A stretch of 64,000 nt of DNA from positions 1 through 64,000 of the forward strand of contig CAKRVL010000002.1 of assembly GCA_934408705.1 (NCBI GenBank). Reading direction: 5' to 3'. The notes under the pieces were generated by a model that made no database searches, was not told the origin of the DNA, and was given only the letters and a program-made list of their open reading frames with translations. Below are positions 25,931 to 35,654 of the stretch, in pieces. Position numbers and translations under genes: made by a program. The DNA comes from an uncultured Blautia sp. Its GTDB lineage: Bacteria > Bacillota > Clostridia > Lachnospirales > Lachnospiraceae. Position 1 is the first letter of the stretch. Each line of letters opens with the position of its first letter.

Positions 25931-25948
25931 TAATGTATTTACATTATA
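25931..25948 (-). promoter_or_regulatory. -10 element with overlapping inverted repeat upstream of the CLC gene
   Basis: On the minus strand a perfect TATAAT (plus-strand 25943-25948) is overlapped by the inverted repeat TAATGTA-TT-TACATTA (25931-25946). A repressor bound there would cover the transcription start. The best -35 (TTGTCG) is 20 bases away, so the promoter would need help or is weak. Confidence 0.45.
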
Positions 25949-26019
25949 CTATATGTTGCTAAAAAAAGCGACAAAAATTTTTGAGAATTTCAAAAATTGT
26001 CTATAATTTTAAAGCAGAT

Positions 26020-26048
26020 TTGAAAATAAAAACATAATTTATTATAAG
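26020..26048 (+). promoter_or_regulatory. Sigma-A promoter of the subtilisin-like gene
   Basis: TTGAAA at 26020-26025, a 17-base spacer and TATAAG at 26043-26048, 25 bases before the ATG. Confidence 0.6.
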
Positions 26049-26072
26049 CTTCTATTTAATTGATCGGGGAAA

Positions 26073-26921
26073 ATGATGGAAAAATCTTTTTTTACCGGGA
26101 AGGGAATTGGCGTTTGCATTCTGGATACCGGGATTTATGAGCATATAGATTTTGCTGGCAGAATTTGGGCTTTTTATGATTTTCTGGATTTCAAAAGACG
26201 TCCTTATGACGATAATGGACATGGTACTCATGTTGCGGGGCTTGTAGCCGGAGACGGTACAGCATCTATTGGAAAATACAGAGGTGCTGCGCCTGGCTGT
26301 GGTATTATTGCTTTGAAGGTATTGGATCGTTATGGGAACGGCAGCCAGGAGGATGTAATTCGTGCGCTTAGATGGATCCGGGAATACAGACAGCAATACA
26401 AGATACGTGTAGTGAATATTTCAGTTGGCACTACCTGTAATACCAGAAGAGCTCATATGAGACTGGTGGAAAGTGTGGAGCAGCTTTGGGATGAGGGGAT
26501 GGTGATCGTTACAGCTGCCGGGAATCAGGGGCCTAGACCAGGGAGTATAACAGCTCCGGGAAGCAGCAAAAAGGTGATCACAGTTGGCTCCAGTGACCTG
26601 CTTGAAGGCCGGAGTGCTATTTCGGGGCGCGGTCCTACGGCAGAATGTGTATGTAAACCGGATATTGTTGCGCCGGGGAACAGAATCATGTCCTGTGTGC
26701 CCGGTAAGCCTTATTCTTACGGTATAAAGAGCGGTACCTCCATGTCAACACCTCTGGTAACAGGAGCTATAGCCTGCGCTCTGGAAAAAGATCCAACACT
26801 TACTAATATGGATATCAAAACAATGCTGATGAACAGTGCAGATGATATAGGACTTCCAAGGAACATACAGGGCTGGGGCAGATTTAACCGCTGCCGTTTT
26901 TTGGACGCAGTCACTTCATGA
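26073..26921 (+). CDS. S8 family serine peptidase (subtilisin-like, probably intracellular)
   Basis: 282 residues containing a complete subtilase catalytic domain: Asp in GVCILDTGIYEH (about residue 17), His in DDNGHGTHVAGLVAG (about 53) and Ser in SGTSMSTPLVTG (about 224), with the oxyanion Asn in TAAGNQGP. There is no signal peptide or propeptide domain, which points to a cytoplasmic protease or one secreted by another route. The ribosome binding site (CGGGGA) is weak and two ATGs are adjacent. No partner gene is evident. Confidence 0.9.
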   Translation: MMEKSFFTGKGIGVCILDTGIYEHIDFAGRIWAFYDFLDFKRRPYDDNGHGTHVAGLVAGDGTASIGKYRGAAPGCGIIALKVLDRYGNGSQEDVIRALRWIREYRQQYKIRVVNISVGTTCNTRRAHMRLVESVEQLWDEGMVIVTAAGNQGPRPGSITAPGSSKKVITVGSSDLLEGRSAISGRGPTAECVCKPDIVAPGNRIMSCVPGKPYSYGIKSGTSMSTPLVTGAIACALEKDPTLTNMDIKTMLMNSADDIGLPRNIQGWGRFNRCRFLDAVTS

Positions 26922-26988
26922 GAGAGATGGATTATAAATAAACAGGAAATCTCTGATAAAGAATTATCACTTTACAGCACAAAAGCAC

Positions 26989-27017
26989 TTGACGGAAGCA
27001 CTTTAATTGAGTAAAAT
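26989..27017 (+). promoter_or_regulatory. Sigma-A promoter of the citrate synthase-isocitrate dehydrogenase pair
   Basis: TTGACG at 26989-26994, a 17-base spacer and TAAAAT at 27012-27017, 38 bases before the start codon. Confidence 0.7.
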
Positions 27018-27055
27018 GAACTGCAAGAGTTTCAAACAATGAGGAGGAAATATTT

Positions 27056-28447
27056 ATGGAAAACAGACGCGTTTCAATGAACCGCCACACAAATCTGCTT
27101 CAGTTAGAGGAGCATATGTACCCACTTGTGGATGTTACTACTCCAAATGTATTCCGAAATCTTTTTCCATATTCTGAAGTACCGAAGATCGCATTTAACG
27201 ACAGAGTCGTTCCACATCATATGCCAGATGATATCTGGATCACAGATACTACATTCCGTGACGGACAGCAGTCAAGAGCGCCCTACAGCACAGAGCAGAT
27301 CGTAAGAATCTACGATTATCTCCATAAGCTTGGTGGTCCGGAGGGAAGAATCCGTGCTTCTGAATTTTTCCTTTATAGCAAGAAGGATCGTGATGCTGTT
27401 GAGAAATGTATGGAGAGAGGGTATGAATTTCCAGAAGTAACCAGCTGGATTCGTGCTAATAAGAAGGACTTTCAGCTTGTTCGTGATATGGGTATGAGAG
27501 AAACCGGTATCCTGGTCAGCTGTTCTGATTATCACATCTTTTATAAGATGAAAATGACACGTAAGCAGGCAATGGAGCATTATCTCAGCATTGTAAAGGA
27601 GTGCCTTGAAATTGGTGTTTCTGTCCGTTGTCATCTGGAAGACATTACAAGAGCAGATATATATGGATATGTTATTCCATTCTGTCTGGAGCTGATGAAG
27701 CTGCGTCAGCAGTATGGTATTCCTGTTAAGGTACGCTGCTGTGATACTATGGGCTACGGTGTCAACTATCCGGGTGCCGTGATCCCACGTTCTGTACCTG
27801 GTATTATTTATGGTATTATGGTTCACGCAGGTGTTCCTTCTGAGCTGATTGAGTGGCATGGTCATAACGACTTCTATAAGGCTGTCAGTAACTCCACCAC
27901 AGCATGGCTTTATGGTGCATGTGGTGTCAATACATCTCTGTTTGGCATTGGAGAACGTACTGGAAATACTCCGCTTGAGGCCATGGTATTTGAGTATGCA
28001 CAGCTTCGGGGTAATCTTGGCGGAATGGACACTACAGTGATCACAGAGCTGGCAGAGTATTATGAGAAGGAAATCGGTTACCATATTCCGGAGAGAACTC
28101 CGTTTGTTGGAAAGAATTTCAACGTAACAAGAGCCGGTATCCATGCAGACGGACTTCTTAAAAATGAAGAAATCTACAATGTATTTGATACTGAGAAATT
28201 CCTTAACCGTCCGGTTGAGGTTGCAGTTTCCAATACCTCCGGAGCTGCAGGAATCGCACACTGGATCGACAGCCATTATCGTCTGAAGGGTGATAACAAG
28301 GTGGATAAGAACAGTGAACTTGTTAAAATGATAAAAGCATGGGTGGATCAGCAGTATGAGGATGGACGTGTCACTGTTCTTTCTGATGTAGAACTTGAGA
28401 ATGTAGTGGAGGAGTCTTGCCAGAGACTTCAAATTACGTTAAAATGA
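27056..28447 (+). CDS. Isopropylmalate/homocitrate synthase family protein, probable Re-citrate synthase
   Basis: A 463-residue member of the HMGL-like/DRE-TIM metallolyase family. Metal and substrate motifs are visible: WITDTTFRDGQQSR (about 61-74), the HLEDITRADIYGYV segment (about 194-207) and WHGHNDFYKAVSNS (about 265-278). Clostridial Re-type citrate synthases are homologues of about this length in this family, condensing acetyl-CoA and oxaloacetate with opposite stereochemistry to GltA. The next gene is NADP isocitrate dehydrogenase, which supports citrate synthase over isopropylmalate or homocitrate synthase. Aconitase is not adjacent. The C-terminal LeuA regulatory domain is absent. 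Confidence 0.78.
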   Translation: MENRRVSMNRHTNLLQLEEHMYPLVDVTTPNVFRNLFPYSEVPKIAFNDRVVPHHMPDDIWITDTTFRDGQQSRAPYSTEQIVRIYDYLHKLGGPEGRIRASEFFLYSKKDRDAVEKCMERGYEFPEVTSWIRANKKDFQLVRDMGMRETGILVSCSDYHIFYKMKMTRKQAMEHYLSIVKECLEIGVSVRCHLEDITRADIYGYVIPFCLELMKLRQQYGIPVKVRCCDTMGYGVNYPGAVIPRSVPGIIYGIMVHAGVPSELIEWHGHNDFYKAVSNSTTAWLYGACGVNTSLFGIGERTGNTPLEAMVFEYAQLRGNLGGMDTTVITELAEYYEKEIGYHIPERTPFVGKNFNVTRAGIHADGLLKNEEIYNVFDTEKFLNRPVEVAVSNTSGAAGIAHWIDSHYRLKGDNKVDKNSELVKMIKAWVDQQYEDGRVTVLSDVELENVVEESCQRLQITLK

Positions 28448-28535
28448 TAACAGCAGGATTGTAAGAGCAGCATAGCTGCGGAACAGTCTATAGCATTCAG
28501 AAAACATTACACAAATTATATACTAGGAGGAAATA

Positions 28536-29741
28536 ATGGGTAAAATTCAAATGCAGACCCCTCTTGTAGAGATGGACGGGGATGAGATGACTAGAATTCT
28601 GTGGCAGATGATCAAGGATGAGCTTCTTTTTCCTTTTATAGATCTGAAGACAGAATACTATGACCTTGGACTGGAATACAGAAATGAGACAGATGACCAG
28701 GTGACTATTGATGCAGCGGAAGCTACCAAGAAATATGGTGTTGCAGTAAAATGCGCTACTATCACACCTAATAAGGCCAGAATGTCTGAGTATGATCTGA
28801 AGAAAATGTACAAGAGTCCTAATGGAACCATCCGTGCCATTCTGGACGGAACCGTTTTCCGCGCCCCAATTGTGGTAAAGGGAATTGAGCCATGTGTGAA
28901 GAATTGGAAGAAGCCGATTACAATTGCCCGTCATGCATATGGCGATGTATATAAGAATACAGAGATGTACATCGATAAGCCCGGTGATGCCATGCTGGTA
29001 TTTAAAGGTGAAGACGGAGAAGAGAGAACAGAGCTGATTCACCATTTTGATACTCCTGGTGTGATCCAGGGAGTTCATAACCTTGATAAATCTATCACAA
29101 GCTTTGCAAGATGTTGCTTTAACTATGCATTAGATACAAAGCAGGATCTGTGGTTTGGCGGTAAAGACACAATTTCCAAAACTTATGATGGTAAATTTAA
29201 AGAGATTTTCCATGATATTTATGAAGCAGAGTTTAAGGAGAAGTTTGAAGTAGCAGGAATCACCTTCTTCTACAGTCTGATTGATGACATAGTAGCGCGT
29301 GTAATGAAGGCAGAGGGTGGATTTATCTGGGGCTGTAAGAACTATGACGGTGATGTTATGAGTGACATGATCTCATCTGCCTTTGGTTCTCTTGCTATGA
29401 TGACCTCCGTTCTGGTTTCTCCTGATGGATATTATGAATATGAAGCTGCACATGGCACTGTACAGAGACATTATTATCGTCATCTGAAGGGAGAGGAGAC
29501 CTCTACCAACTCTGTAGCGACTATCTTCGCGTGGACAGGCGCTTTGAGAAAACGCGGAGAGCTGGATAATAATAAAGAGCTTTCAGAATTTGCAGATAAG
29601 TTGGAGAAAGCTACACTTTCCACCATTGAAAGTGGTAAGATGACAAAGGATCTTGCGCTGATCACTTCTTTGAAGGATGTTCAGGTGCTGAACAGCCGCG
29701 ATTTCATTTTGGCAATCAGAGAAAAGCTTGAGACAATGTAA
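28536..29741 (+). CDS. icd: NADP-dependent isocitrate dehydrogenase
   Basis: A 401-residue enzyme of the homodimeric, eukaryote-like NADP-IDH group: it begins [19 protein letters not shown], has the [18 protein letters not shown] substrate segment (about 90-107) and the Asp metal ligands in [10 protein letters not shown]. It converts isocitrate to 2-oxoglutarate with NADPH production. It lies 88 bases after the citrate synthase gene, with a small GCAGC-ATA-GCTGC hairpin in the gap, and ends at a strong terminator. Together the two genes form the oxidative, glutamate-forming arm of an incomplete TCA cycle. Confidence 0.95.
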   Translation: MGKIQMQTPLVEMDGDEMTRILWQMIKDELLFPFIDLKTEYYDLGLEYRNETDDQVTIDAAEATKKYGVAVKCATITPNKARMSEYDLKKMYKSPNGTIRAILDGTVFRAPIVVKGIEPCVKNWKKPITIARHAYGDVYKNTEMYIDKPGDAMLVFKGEDGEERTELIHHFDTPGVIQGVHNLDKSITSFARCCFNYALDTKQDLWFGGKDTISKTYDGKFKEIFHDIYEAEFKEKFEVAGITFFYSLIDDIVARVMKAEGGFIWGCKNYDGDVMSDMISSAFGSLAMMTSVLVSPDGYYEYEAAHGTVQRHYYRHLKGEETSTNSVATIFAWTGALRKRGELDNNKELSEFADKLEKATLSTIESGKMTKDLALITSLKDVQVLNSRDFILAIREKLETM

Positions 29742-29788
29742 GATAAGAGGATGCTTGTAATCCGCGTCGCTGATTACCAGATCAGTTA

Positions 29789-29834
29789 AAAACAGGAACG
29801 ATTCCGAAGATTATTCGGAATTCGTTCCTGTTTT
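29789..29834. terminator. Strong bidirectional terminator between icd and the ABC-F gene
   Basis: AAAACAGGAACGA-TTCCGAA pairs with TTCGGAA-T-TCGTTCCTGTTTT (20 bp with one bulged T), loop GATTA. The A and T runs suit both convergent genes. Confidence 0.93.
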
Positions 29835-29874
29835 GATATTCATGAATTATGAAATTTATTAAGGATGAAATTTA

Positions 29875-31788
29875 CTATGCAAGTTCTTCCCATTTCTCAT
29901 AAAGCCCTTCCAGCTCTTCTGCAATCGCAGCCTTCTCGCGGCTAAGCTTTGTACATTCTGCTACATTAGTGCAGATATCAGGTAAAACCATAGTATCATC
30001 AATTTCTTTATCTCTTGTTTCAAGCTCCTCAATCCGTGCTTCCACTTTTTTTAGCTCATTTTCACGCTTTCTCTTTTGCGCTTGTTCCTCTTTTTGCTGC
30101 TGCCAGGTCAGCTTGGTCTCGGAAACAGCTTCTTTTACCTCGACGTCATTAGCTTCTTGGACAGGAGCGTAAATCTGAGTCATCTGATCCTTCTTTTCTA
30201 GGTAATAATCGTAATCGCCAATATAATTAACAATGGCTTGATTAGTCAGATCCATAATTCGTGTAGCAGTCTGGTTAATAAAATAACGGTCATGAGAAAC
30301 ATAAAGAACAGTACCTGTGTAGCTATTCAGTGCTTCCTCCAGTATTTCCTTGGAGGCAATATCCAGATGGTTGGTAGGCTCATCAAGGATCAGGAAGTTC
30401 GCCTCTGACAGCATCAGCTTTGCCAGGGAAACACGTCCACGTTCTCCACCGGAAAGAGAGGAAATCAGCTTGAATACATCATCTCCTGTAAAAAGAAAAG
30501 CAGCCAGCATATTGCGGATTTCTGTTTCTGTCAGGGTAGGATAGGTGTCAGAGATTTCCTGGAAAATAGTTTTCTCCATATGAAGAACATGATGTTCCTG
30601 ATCGTAATATCCAATCTGAACCTTAGCGCCCAGGGCAAAACGTCCGGCATCAGCTTCTACAATTCCATTGAGGATCTTCAGAATGGTGGTCTTTCCTGTA
30701 CCATTATTTCCAATCAAGGCAACACGCTCACCACGTTTGATCTCGAAATTAATATCTGTAAATAAAGTCTGTCCCGGGAAGGCTTTGGAAAGACCTTCTA
30801 CAGTGAGGACATCATTTCCACTGACAAAACGAGGCTCCAGAGAAATACGCATCTGATTGTCGATTTCCATAGGCTTTTCAATACGCTGAATCTTATCCAG
30901 CATTTTTACACGGCTTTCAGCTCGTTTGATAGATTTCTCTCTGTTGAAAGAGCGAAGCTTGGTGATAACAGCCTCCTGGTGCTTAATTTCTCTTTGCTGG
31001 TTAAGATATGCCTTATACTGGGCATCACGAAGCTGAGCCTTCTTCAGGGCGTAAGCAGAATAGTTGCCTTCGTACATTCTCATCTGGGCTGCTTCGATCT
31101 CTACGATCTTGGTAACTACCTTATCCAGAAAATAACGGTCATGTGAAACAATAAATACAGCCCCAGGATAATTAAGAAGATAAGTCTCCAGCCAGGCAAT
31201 GCTCTCCATATCCAGATGGTTGGTAGGCTCATCCAGAAGAAGAATGTCAGGCTTGGAAATCAGAAGCTTGCCAAGTGCAACACGAGTCTTCTGACCTCCT
31301 GAAAGATTCTCAATCTGTTTATTATAATCATCCTCTTCAAAGCCAAGCCCCTTCAGTACACCTACGATCTCACTTTTGTAAGCATATCCGTTCTCCAGCT
31401 CAAACTGATGAGTTAGCCGTGTATAACTGTTCATAAGGCCTTCAAGCTTATCGCCTGCTACATATTTCATTTCCTGCTCAAGTGAGCGGATTTTATCTTC
31501 CATGTCAAGAATGTATTGCTTGGTAGTCATCAATTCTTCATAAATAGTGTGATGACCATGAATATCCTGATACTGGGCAAGATAGCCGATTTTCTTATCC
31601 TTGGCAATCACTACCTGACCGGAATCCGCAGAGACTTCCTGCATTATAATGCGAAGAAGAGTGGTTTTTCCCGCTCCGTTATTGCCGATGAGGGCAGCCT
31701 TTTCCCGTTCTTCTATGTGAAAAGAAGCATCCTGCAGAATCACTTTTTCACCAAAAGACTTGCAGATGCTCTGACATGATAAAATCAT
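29875..31788 (-). CDS. ABC-F family ATPase, YdiF-like ribosome-associated protein
   Basis: 637 residues with two ABC domains and no membrane segments. First domain: GNNGAGKTTLLRI, LSGGQKTRVALG, LLLDEPTNHLD. Second: GNNGTGKTTILKI, LSGGERGRVSLAK, LILDEPTNHLD. A charged linker lies between, and a C-terminal coiled coil of about 80 residues (KEEQAQKRKRENELKKVEAR) ends the protein. ABC-F proteins bind the ribosomal E site; some give antibiotic resistance, but the YdiF type is housekeeping. In Bacillus subtilis ydiF is close to rex, and here the two are divergent neighbours. AAGGAGGAAATT precedes the ATG. Confidence 0.92.
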   Translation of the reverse strand: MILSCQSICKSFGEKVILQDASFHIEEREKAALIGNNGAGKTTLLRIIMQEVSADSGQVVIAKDKKIGYLAQYQDIHGHHTIYEELMTTKQYILDMEDKIRSLEQEMKYVAGDKLEGLMNSYTRLTHQFELENGYAYKSEIVGVLKGLGFEEDDYNKQIENLSGGQKTRVALGKLLISKPDILLLDEPTNHLDMESIAWLETYLLNYPGAVFIVSHDRYFLDKVVTKIVEIEAAQMRMYEGNYSAYALKKAQLRDAQYKAYLNQQREIKHQEAVITKLRSFNREKSIKRAESRVKMLDKIQRIEKPMEIDNQMRISLEPRFVSGNDVLTVEGLSKAFPGQTLFTDINFEIKRGERVALIGNNGTGKTTILKILNGIVEADAGRFALGAKVQIGYYDQEHHVLHMEKTIFQEISDTYPTLTETEIRNMLAAFLFTGDDVFKLISSLSGGERGRVSLAKLMLSEANFLILDEPTNHLDIASKEILEEALNSYTGTVLYVSHDRYFINQTATRIMDLTNQAIVNYIGDYDYYLEKKDQMTQIYAPVQEANDVEVKEAVSETKLTWQQQKEEQAQKRKRENELKKVEARIEELETRDKEIDDTMVLPDICTNVAECTKLSREKAAIAEELEGLYEKWEELA

Positions 31789-32046
31789 AATTTCCTCCTT
31801 AAAATGGCAGCTTCGTGATCGCTAAGCCGGAACTGCCCAAATGACGACAGCCTTTGCATTGACCTGTCTAAGAAAATATTATACTTGAAAAATTATTTTT
31901 TTGAAAGAATAATTGTCAAATTACAAAAAATTATGTAAAGATTTGTAATTTCTGCACAAGTTTAATTGACAAGAAAATAACATTTAGGTATAATTGTCAT
32001 AGTGTTACGCGGAAAGAACAGGCAGCGAAACAAGGAGGGGAACATT
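31789..32046. other. Divergent regulatory region between the ABC-F gene and rex
   Basis: 258 bases. It contains the consensus rex promoter, a minus-strand TATAAT (plus-strand 31878-31883) for the ABC-F gene with a poor -35, and an inverted repeat TTACA-N8-TGTAA at 31921-31938 upstream of the rex -35. The first 60 bases near the ABC-F start hold nothing recognisable. Confidence 0.5.
31966..31994 (+). promoter_or_regulatory. Consensus sigma-A promoter of rex
   Basis: TTGACA at 31966-31971, exactly 17 bases, TATAAT at 31989-31994: both hexamers are perfect. Transcription should start near 32001, 46 bases before the TTG start codon. Confidence 0.88.
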
Positions 32047-32694
32047 TTGGATGCGAAAGAAATCTCAAAGGCAGTGATTAAGAGACTGCCAAGGTATTAT
32101 CGCTATCTGGGGGAATTGATGGAAGAGAAGGTAGAGCGTATTTCTTCCAATGACCTGAGTAAGAAAATGCATGTAACTGCGTCACAGATCCGTCAGGATT
32201 TGAACAATTTCGGCGGCTTTGGACAGCAGGGTTACGGATATAACGTAGAGTATCTTTATACAGAGATTGGTAAGATATTGGGACTGGATACGATTCATCC
32301 CATGATCATTCTGGGTGCCGGTAATCTTGGTCAGGCACTTGCTAACTATGGAGACTTCGAGAAGAGAGGCTTCCGTCTAGTGGGAATTTTTGATGTAAAT
32401 CCAGTTCTGGAGGGAATTTCTGTTCGCGGGATTGAGATCAAGATGATCAGTGATCTTCCGGAATTCATCAGAGAGAATCAGGTGGAGATTGCAATTCTTA
32501 CTCTGCCTAAGAATAAGGCCAAGGAGATGGCCAAGGTTCTTATTGACAATGGAATTAAAGCAATCTGGAATTTTGCACATACAGATCTTGATGCTCCGGA
32601 GGATGTAATCGTAGAGAATGTCCATCTGTCAGAGAGCCTTATGGCACTGTCTTATAACTTAAGCCAGTATCGTAATGAGCATAAAGATAAATAA
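32047..32694 (+). CDS. rex: Redox-sensing transcriptional repressor Rex
   Basis: A 215-residue regulator that senses the NADH/NAD+ ratio. The N-terminal winged helix has KAVIKRLPRYYRYL and the recognition segment VTASQIRQDLNNFGGFG; the Rossmann domain has the GAGNLGQALANY NAD-binding turn. The start is the TTG at 32047 behind AAGGAGGGG; the in-frame GTG at 32002 would add 15 residues and lies upstream of that site. Rex commonly controls hydrogenase, nfn and fermentation genes in clostridia, several of which are in this window, but I found only half sites for it. Confidence 0.94.
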   Translation: MDAKEISKAVIKRLPRYYRYLGELMEEKVERISSNDLSKKMHVTASQIRQDLNNFGGFGQQGYGYNVEYLYTEIGKILGLDTIHPMIILGAGNLGQALANYGDFEKRGFRLVGIFDVNPVLEGISVRGIEIKMISDLPEFIRENQVEIAILTLPKNKAKEMAKVLIDNGIKAIWNFAHTDLDAPEDVIVENVHLSESLMALSYNLSQYRNEHKDK

Positions 32695-32715
32695 AGATAA
32701 TGAAGGTCAAAGAGG

Positions 32716-32765
32716 ACTGCTGCTTGTCTCGCTGAAAGATTTACAGGAGACCGGGCGGCAGTTTT
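32716..32765 (+). terminator. Probable terminator after rex
   Basis: ACTGCTGC and TGTCTC pair with GAGAC and GCGGCAGT around a 15-base loop, with a small internal mismatch, and TTTT follows. The T tract is short. Confidence 0.55.
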
Positions 32766-32814
32766 GCATATAGAAGGATACCATTTGGTATTCTCATTAA
32801 GGAGTCAGTTTGTT

Positions 32815-34356
32815 ATGAAGAAAGTTGTGACCTGTAATCAGATGAAGCTTCTTGACCATGACACTATTCATAATATGAATGTACCCTCTCTATTGCTGAT
32901 GGAGAGGGCGGCACTTGCTACAGCAGATGAAATTAAGAAGTACCTTACGAACACTGGTTCCGGGGATTTCAGAAAAGAAAAAATACTTACAGTCTGCGGT
33001 TCCGGTAATAATGGTGGTGATGGCATTGCCATTGCAAGGCTTCTTTATCTGGCTGGAATCCATTCTGAGATCTTTCTTGCGGGAAATCCGGATAGAATGA
33101 CACAGGAAACCAGGCATCAGTGGGAAATTGCCATGAACTATGGGGTGCCCACGACGAATAACCCGGTATGGGATGAATATACTGTTATAGTAGACGGGAT
33201 TTTCGGCATAGGATTATCCAGGGAAATCACCGGGAACTATAAAGAGGTGATTGACAGAATGAACCAGTGTCCTGCCTACAAGGTGGCTGTAGATATTCCG
33301 TCAGGTATTCACGGAGATACCGGAGAGGTTCTTGGAACTGCTTTTTTGGCAGACCTGACAGTGACTTTTGCTTACAGGAAAAGGGGACTTTGTTTTTATC
33401 CGGGAAGAGCATATGCAGGGGAAATCCTGGTGGCGGACATAGGGATTTATGACCGGGACAAAGATGGCAGTGAACTTGCAAAGAAGGCTGCATGGCATAT
33501 AGAAAAAGCAGATGTGAAGAAACTTCCGGAAAGACCTGCCTGGGGAAACAAAGGAACCTTTGGAAAAGTCCTTTTGGTCGCAGGATCCAGAGGAATGTGC
33601 GGGGCAGCTTATTTAAGTGCCAGTGCAGCCCTTCATGGAGGCGCCGGCATGGTGAAAATCCAGACAGTTGAAGAGAACCGGGAGCCTCTTCAGAGCCTTC
33701 TTCCGGAAGCTATGGTTACCTGCCTGTTTGATGAAGAAGACAACAGGAATAACTTGGACTGGTGTGATGTTCTAATCATTGGGCCAGGGCTTGGCACGGA
33801 TGATAGTGGGAAAGAACGAATGCGCTGGTTCCTGGAAAATGGGACAAAAGCCGGAAAACCTGTTATACTGGATGCAGATGGATTGAATCTTTTAACCAGA
33901 CATCCTCAGTGGATGGAGTTTGTTAATGAACAAACTGTTCTGACACCCCACATGGGGGAAATGAGCCGCCTGACGGGAATAGAGATTCCAGAGCTGAAGC
34001 GTGATCCTGCTGTTCATGCCTGTGAGCTTGCCAGAAGAAGTGGCAGTGTCTGTGTTCTGAAGGATGCCTGTACAGTAGTGGCAGATTGTGAAGAAAATCT
34101 GTATTTTAATCTTTCCGGTAATTGCGGAATGGCTGTAGCGGGAAGCGGTGATGTGCTTTCTGGAATCATGGGAGCTGTGCTCTGTATGTATTTAAGCAGT
34201 GAAGAAAAGCCGGCTTTTTCTTATAAAGCAGCATTGGCGGTATATATTCACGGACTTTGTGGTGATCTTGCCCGCGAGAGAAAAGGAACTCGTGGAATGA
34301 CGGCAGTGGATATGATAGATGCTCTTCCGGAGATATTGAAGCTGGCAGAGAAATAA
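32815..34356 (+). CDS. nnr: Bifunctional NAD(P)HX epimerase / ADP-dependent NAD(P)HX dehydratase
   Basis: Repairs hydrated NADH and NADPH. It is a 513-residue fusion. The N-terminal YjeF epimerase domain (1-215) has CGSGNNGGDGIAIARLL near residue 60. The C-terminal ribokinase-like dehydratase domain (235-513) has PVILDADGLNLL, LTPHMGEMSRLTG and GSGDVLSGIMGAVL. I start at the ATG at 32815 behind AAGGAG rather than at an upstream in-frame codon lacking such a site. alr follows 33 bases later. Confidence 0.93.
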   Translation: MKKVVTCNQMKLLDHDTIHNMNVPSLLLMERAALATADEIKKYLTNTGSGDFRKEKILTVCGSGNNGGDGIAIARLLYLAGIHSEIFLAGNPDRMTQETRHQWEIAMNYGVPTTNNPVWDEYTVIVDGIFGIGLSREITGNYKEVIDRMNQCPAYKVAVDIPSGIHGDTGEVLGTAFLADLTVTFAYRKRGLCFYPGRAYAGEILVADIGIYDRDKDGSELAKKAAWHIEKADVKKLPERPAWGNKGTFGKVLLVAGSRGMCGAAYLSASAALHGGAGMVKIQTVEENREPLQSLLPEAMVTCLFDEEDNRNNLDWCDVLIIGPGLGTDDSGKERMRWFLENGTKAGKPVILDADGLNLLTRHPQWMEFVNEQTVLTPHMGEMSRLTGIEIPELKRDPAVHACELARRSGSVCVLKDACTVVADCEENLYFNLSGNCGMAVAGSGDVLSGIMGAVLCMYLSSEEKPAFSYKAALAVYIHGLCGDLARERKGTRGMTAVDMIDALPEILKLAEK

Positions 34357-34389
34357 AGCATATTAAAGAAAATAATCGAGGAAAATATT

Positions 34390-35556
34390 ATGGAAAAATA
34401 CAGTAGAATCAAGGCTTTGATTTCCCTTGATGCTATCCGGTATAATTTTGAACAGATGAAGAAGAACATAAAAGAGGGAACGAAGATTGTAGCTGTGATC
34501 AAGGCTGATGCATATGGACATGGCGCTGTGCCTATTGCCAGAATGCTGGAGAGCTTTGATTACGTCTGGGGCTTTGCTACGGCTACAGCTCAGGAGGCGT
34601 TGCAGCTTCGGAGAGCCGGAATCACAAGGCCGGTTCTGATTCTGGGACTTGTGTTCGAGGAATATTATACGGAGCTTGCCGAAAATGAAGTGCGGATGGC
34701 AGTCTGTGATTATGAGACTGCATGGAAATTTAATAAAGCTTCAGAAAAGGCAGGTAAAAAGGGTTTGATCCATCTGGCGGTTGATACTGGTATGACCAGA
34801 ATTGGCTTTAAGGACAACGAGAAGAGCCTGGAGGATATTCATAAGATTGAGTCACTTCCAAATGTGGAAATCGAAGGCTTGTTTACTCATTTTGCAAGAG
34901 CTGACGAATATGACCGCACACCTGCAATGGTACAGCTGAAGCGTTATCTTGATTTTGCCCAGCTTCTAGAAAAGGAGGGGATACATATTCCTTTGCATCA
35001 TTGCTCTAACAGTGCCGGAATCATCCGTGTGCCGGAGGCAAATCTAAATCTTGTCCGGGCGGGAATCACAATTTATGGGATTTACCCGTCAGAAGAAGTG
35101 GAAAAGGATATTGTAAAGCTGCAGCCGGTTATGTCACTGAAAAGCCATGTTTCTTATGTGAAAGACGTAGAGCCTGGAACCCAGGTCAGCTATGGAGGGA
35201 CATATACTACAGAGCGCATTACAAGAATTGCTACCATACCGGTTGGATATGCAGACGGATATCCCAGAATGCTTTCCAACAAAGGCTGGGTGCTGATTCA
35301 TGGAAAGAAAGCACCTATCTGCGGCAGAGTGTGCATGGACCAGTTTATGGTAGATGTGACAGAGCTTCCTCAGGTGAAGGCTGGGGACGAGGTGACATTA
35401 CTTGGAGAAGATGGGGATGAGTTTATCAGTGCTGATATGCTGGGAGATTTGTCAGGCCGTTTTTCCTATGAGCTTGTATGCGATATCAACAAGCGTGTGC
35501 CCAGGATTTATATAAAAGATGGAAAAGAGTGCGGTGAATTAAGCTATTTTGACTAA
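34390..35556 (+). CDS. alr: Alanine racemase
   Basis: PLP enzyme that makes D-alanine for peptidoglycan. 388 residues with the PLP lysine in VIKADAYGHGA (about residue 38), the second catalytic Tyr in VSYGGTYTTER (about 265) and VGYADGYPRML. It is the ordinary housekeeping enzyme; D-alanine could also feed the dlt-like cassette if its adenylation enzyme accepts D-Ala. GAGGAAAA precedes the ATG. A mazF-like gene follows. Confidence 0.96.
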   Translation: MEKYSRIKALISLDAIRYNFEQMKKNIKEGTKIVAVIKADAYGHGAVPIARMLESFDYVWGFATATAQEALQLRRAGITRPVLILGLVFEEYYTELAENEVRMAVCDYETAWKFNKASEKAGKKGLIHLAVDTGMTRIGFKDNEKSLEDIHKIESLPNVEIEGLFTHFARADEYDRTPAMVQLKRYLDFAQLLEKEGIHIPLHHCSNSAGIIRVPEANLNLVRAGITIYGIYPSEEVEKDIVKLQPVMSLKSHVSYVKDVEPGTQVSYGGTYTTERITRIATIPVGYADGYPRMLSNKGWVLIHGKKAPICGRVCMDQFMVDVTELPQVKAGDEVTLLGEDGDEFISADMLGDLSGRFSYELVCDINKRVPRIYIKDGKECGELSYFD

Positions 35557-35654
35557 CCGCTTTTAAGAATACCACACATGTATACACATGAAAAAAGTTG
35601 GAAATACTTATTTTCAGAAGTGAAAAAGTTAAAGTAAAACGGAGTGTGAATTGT

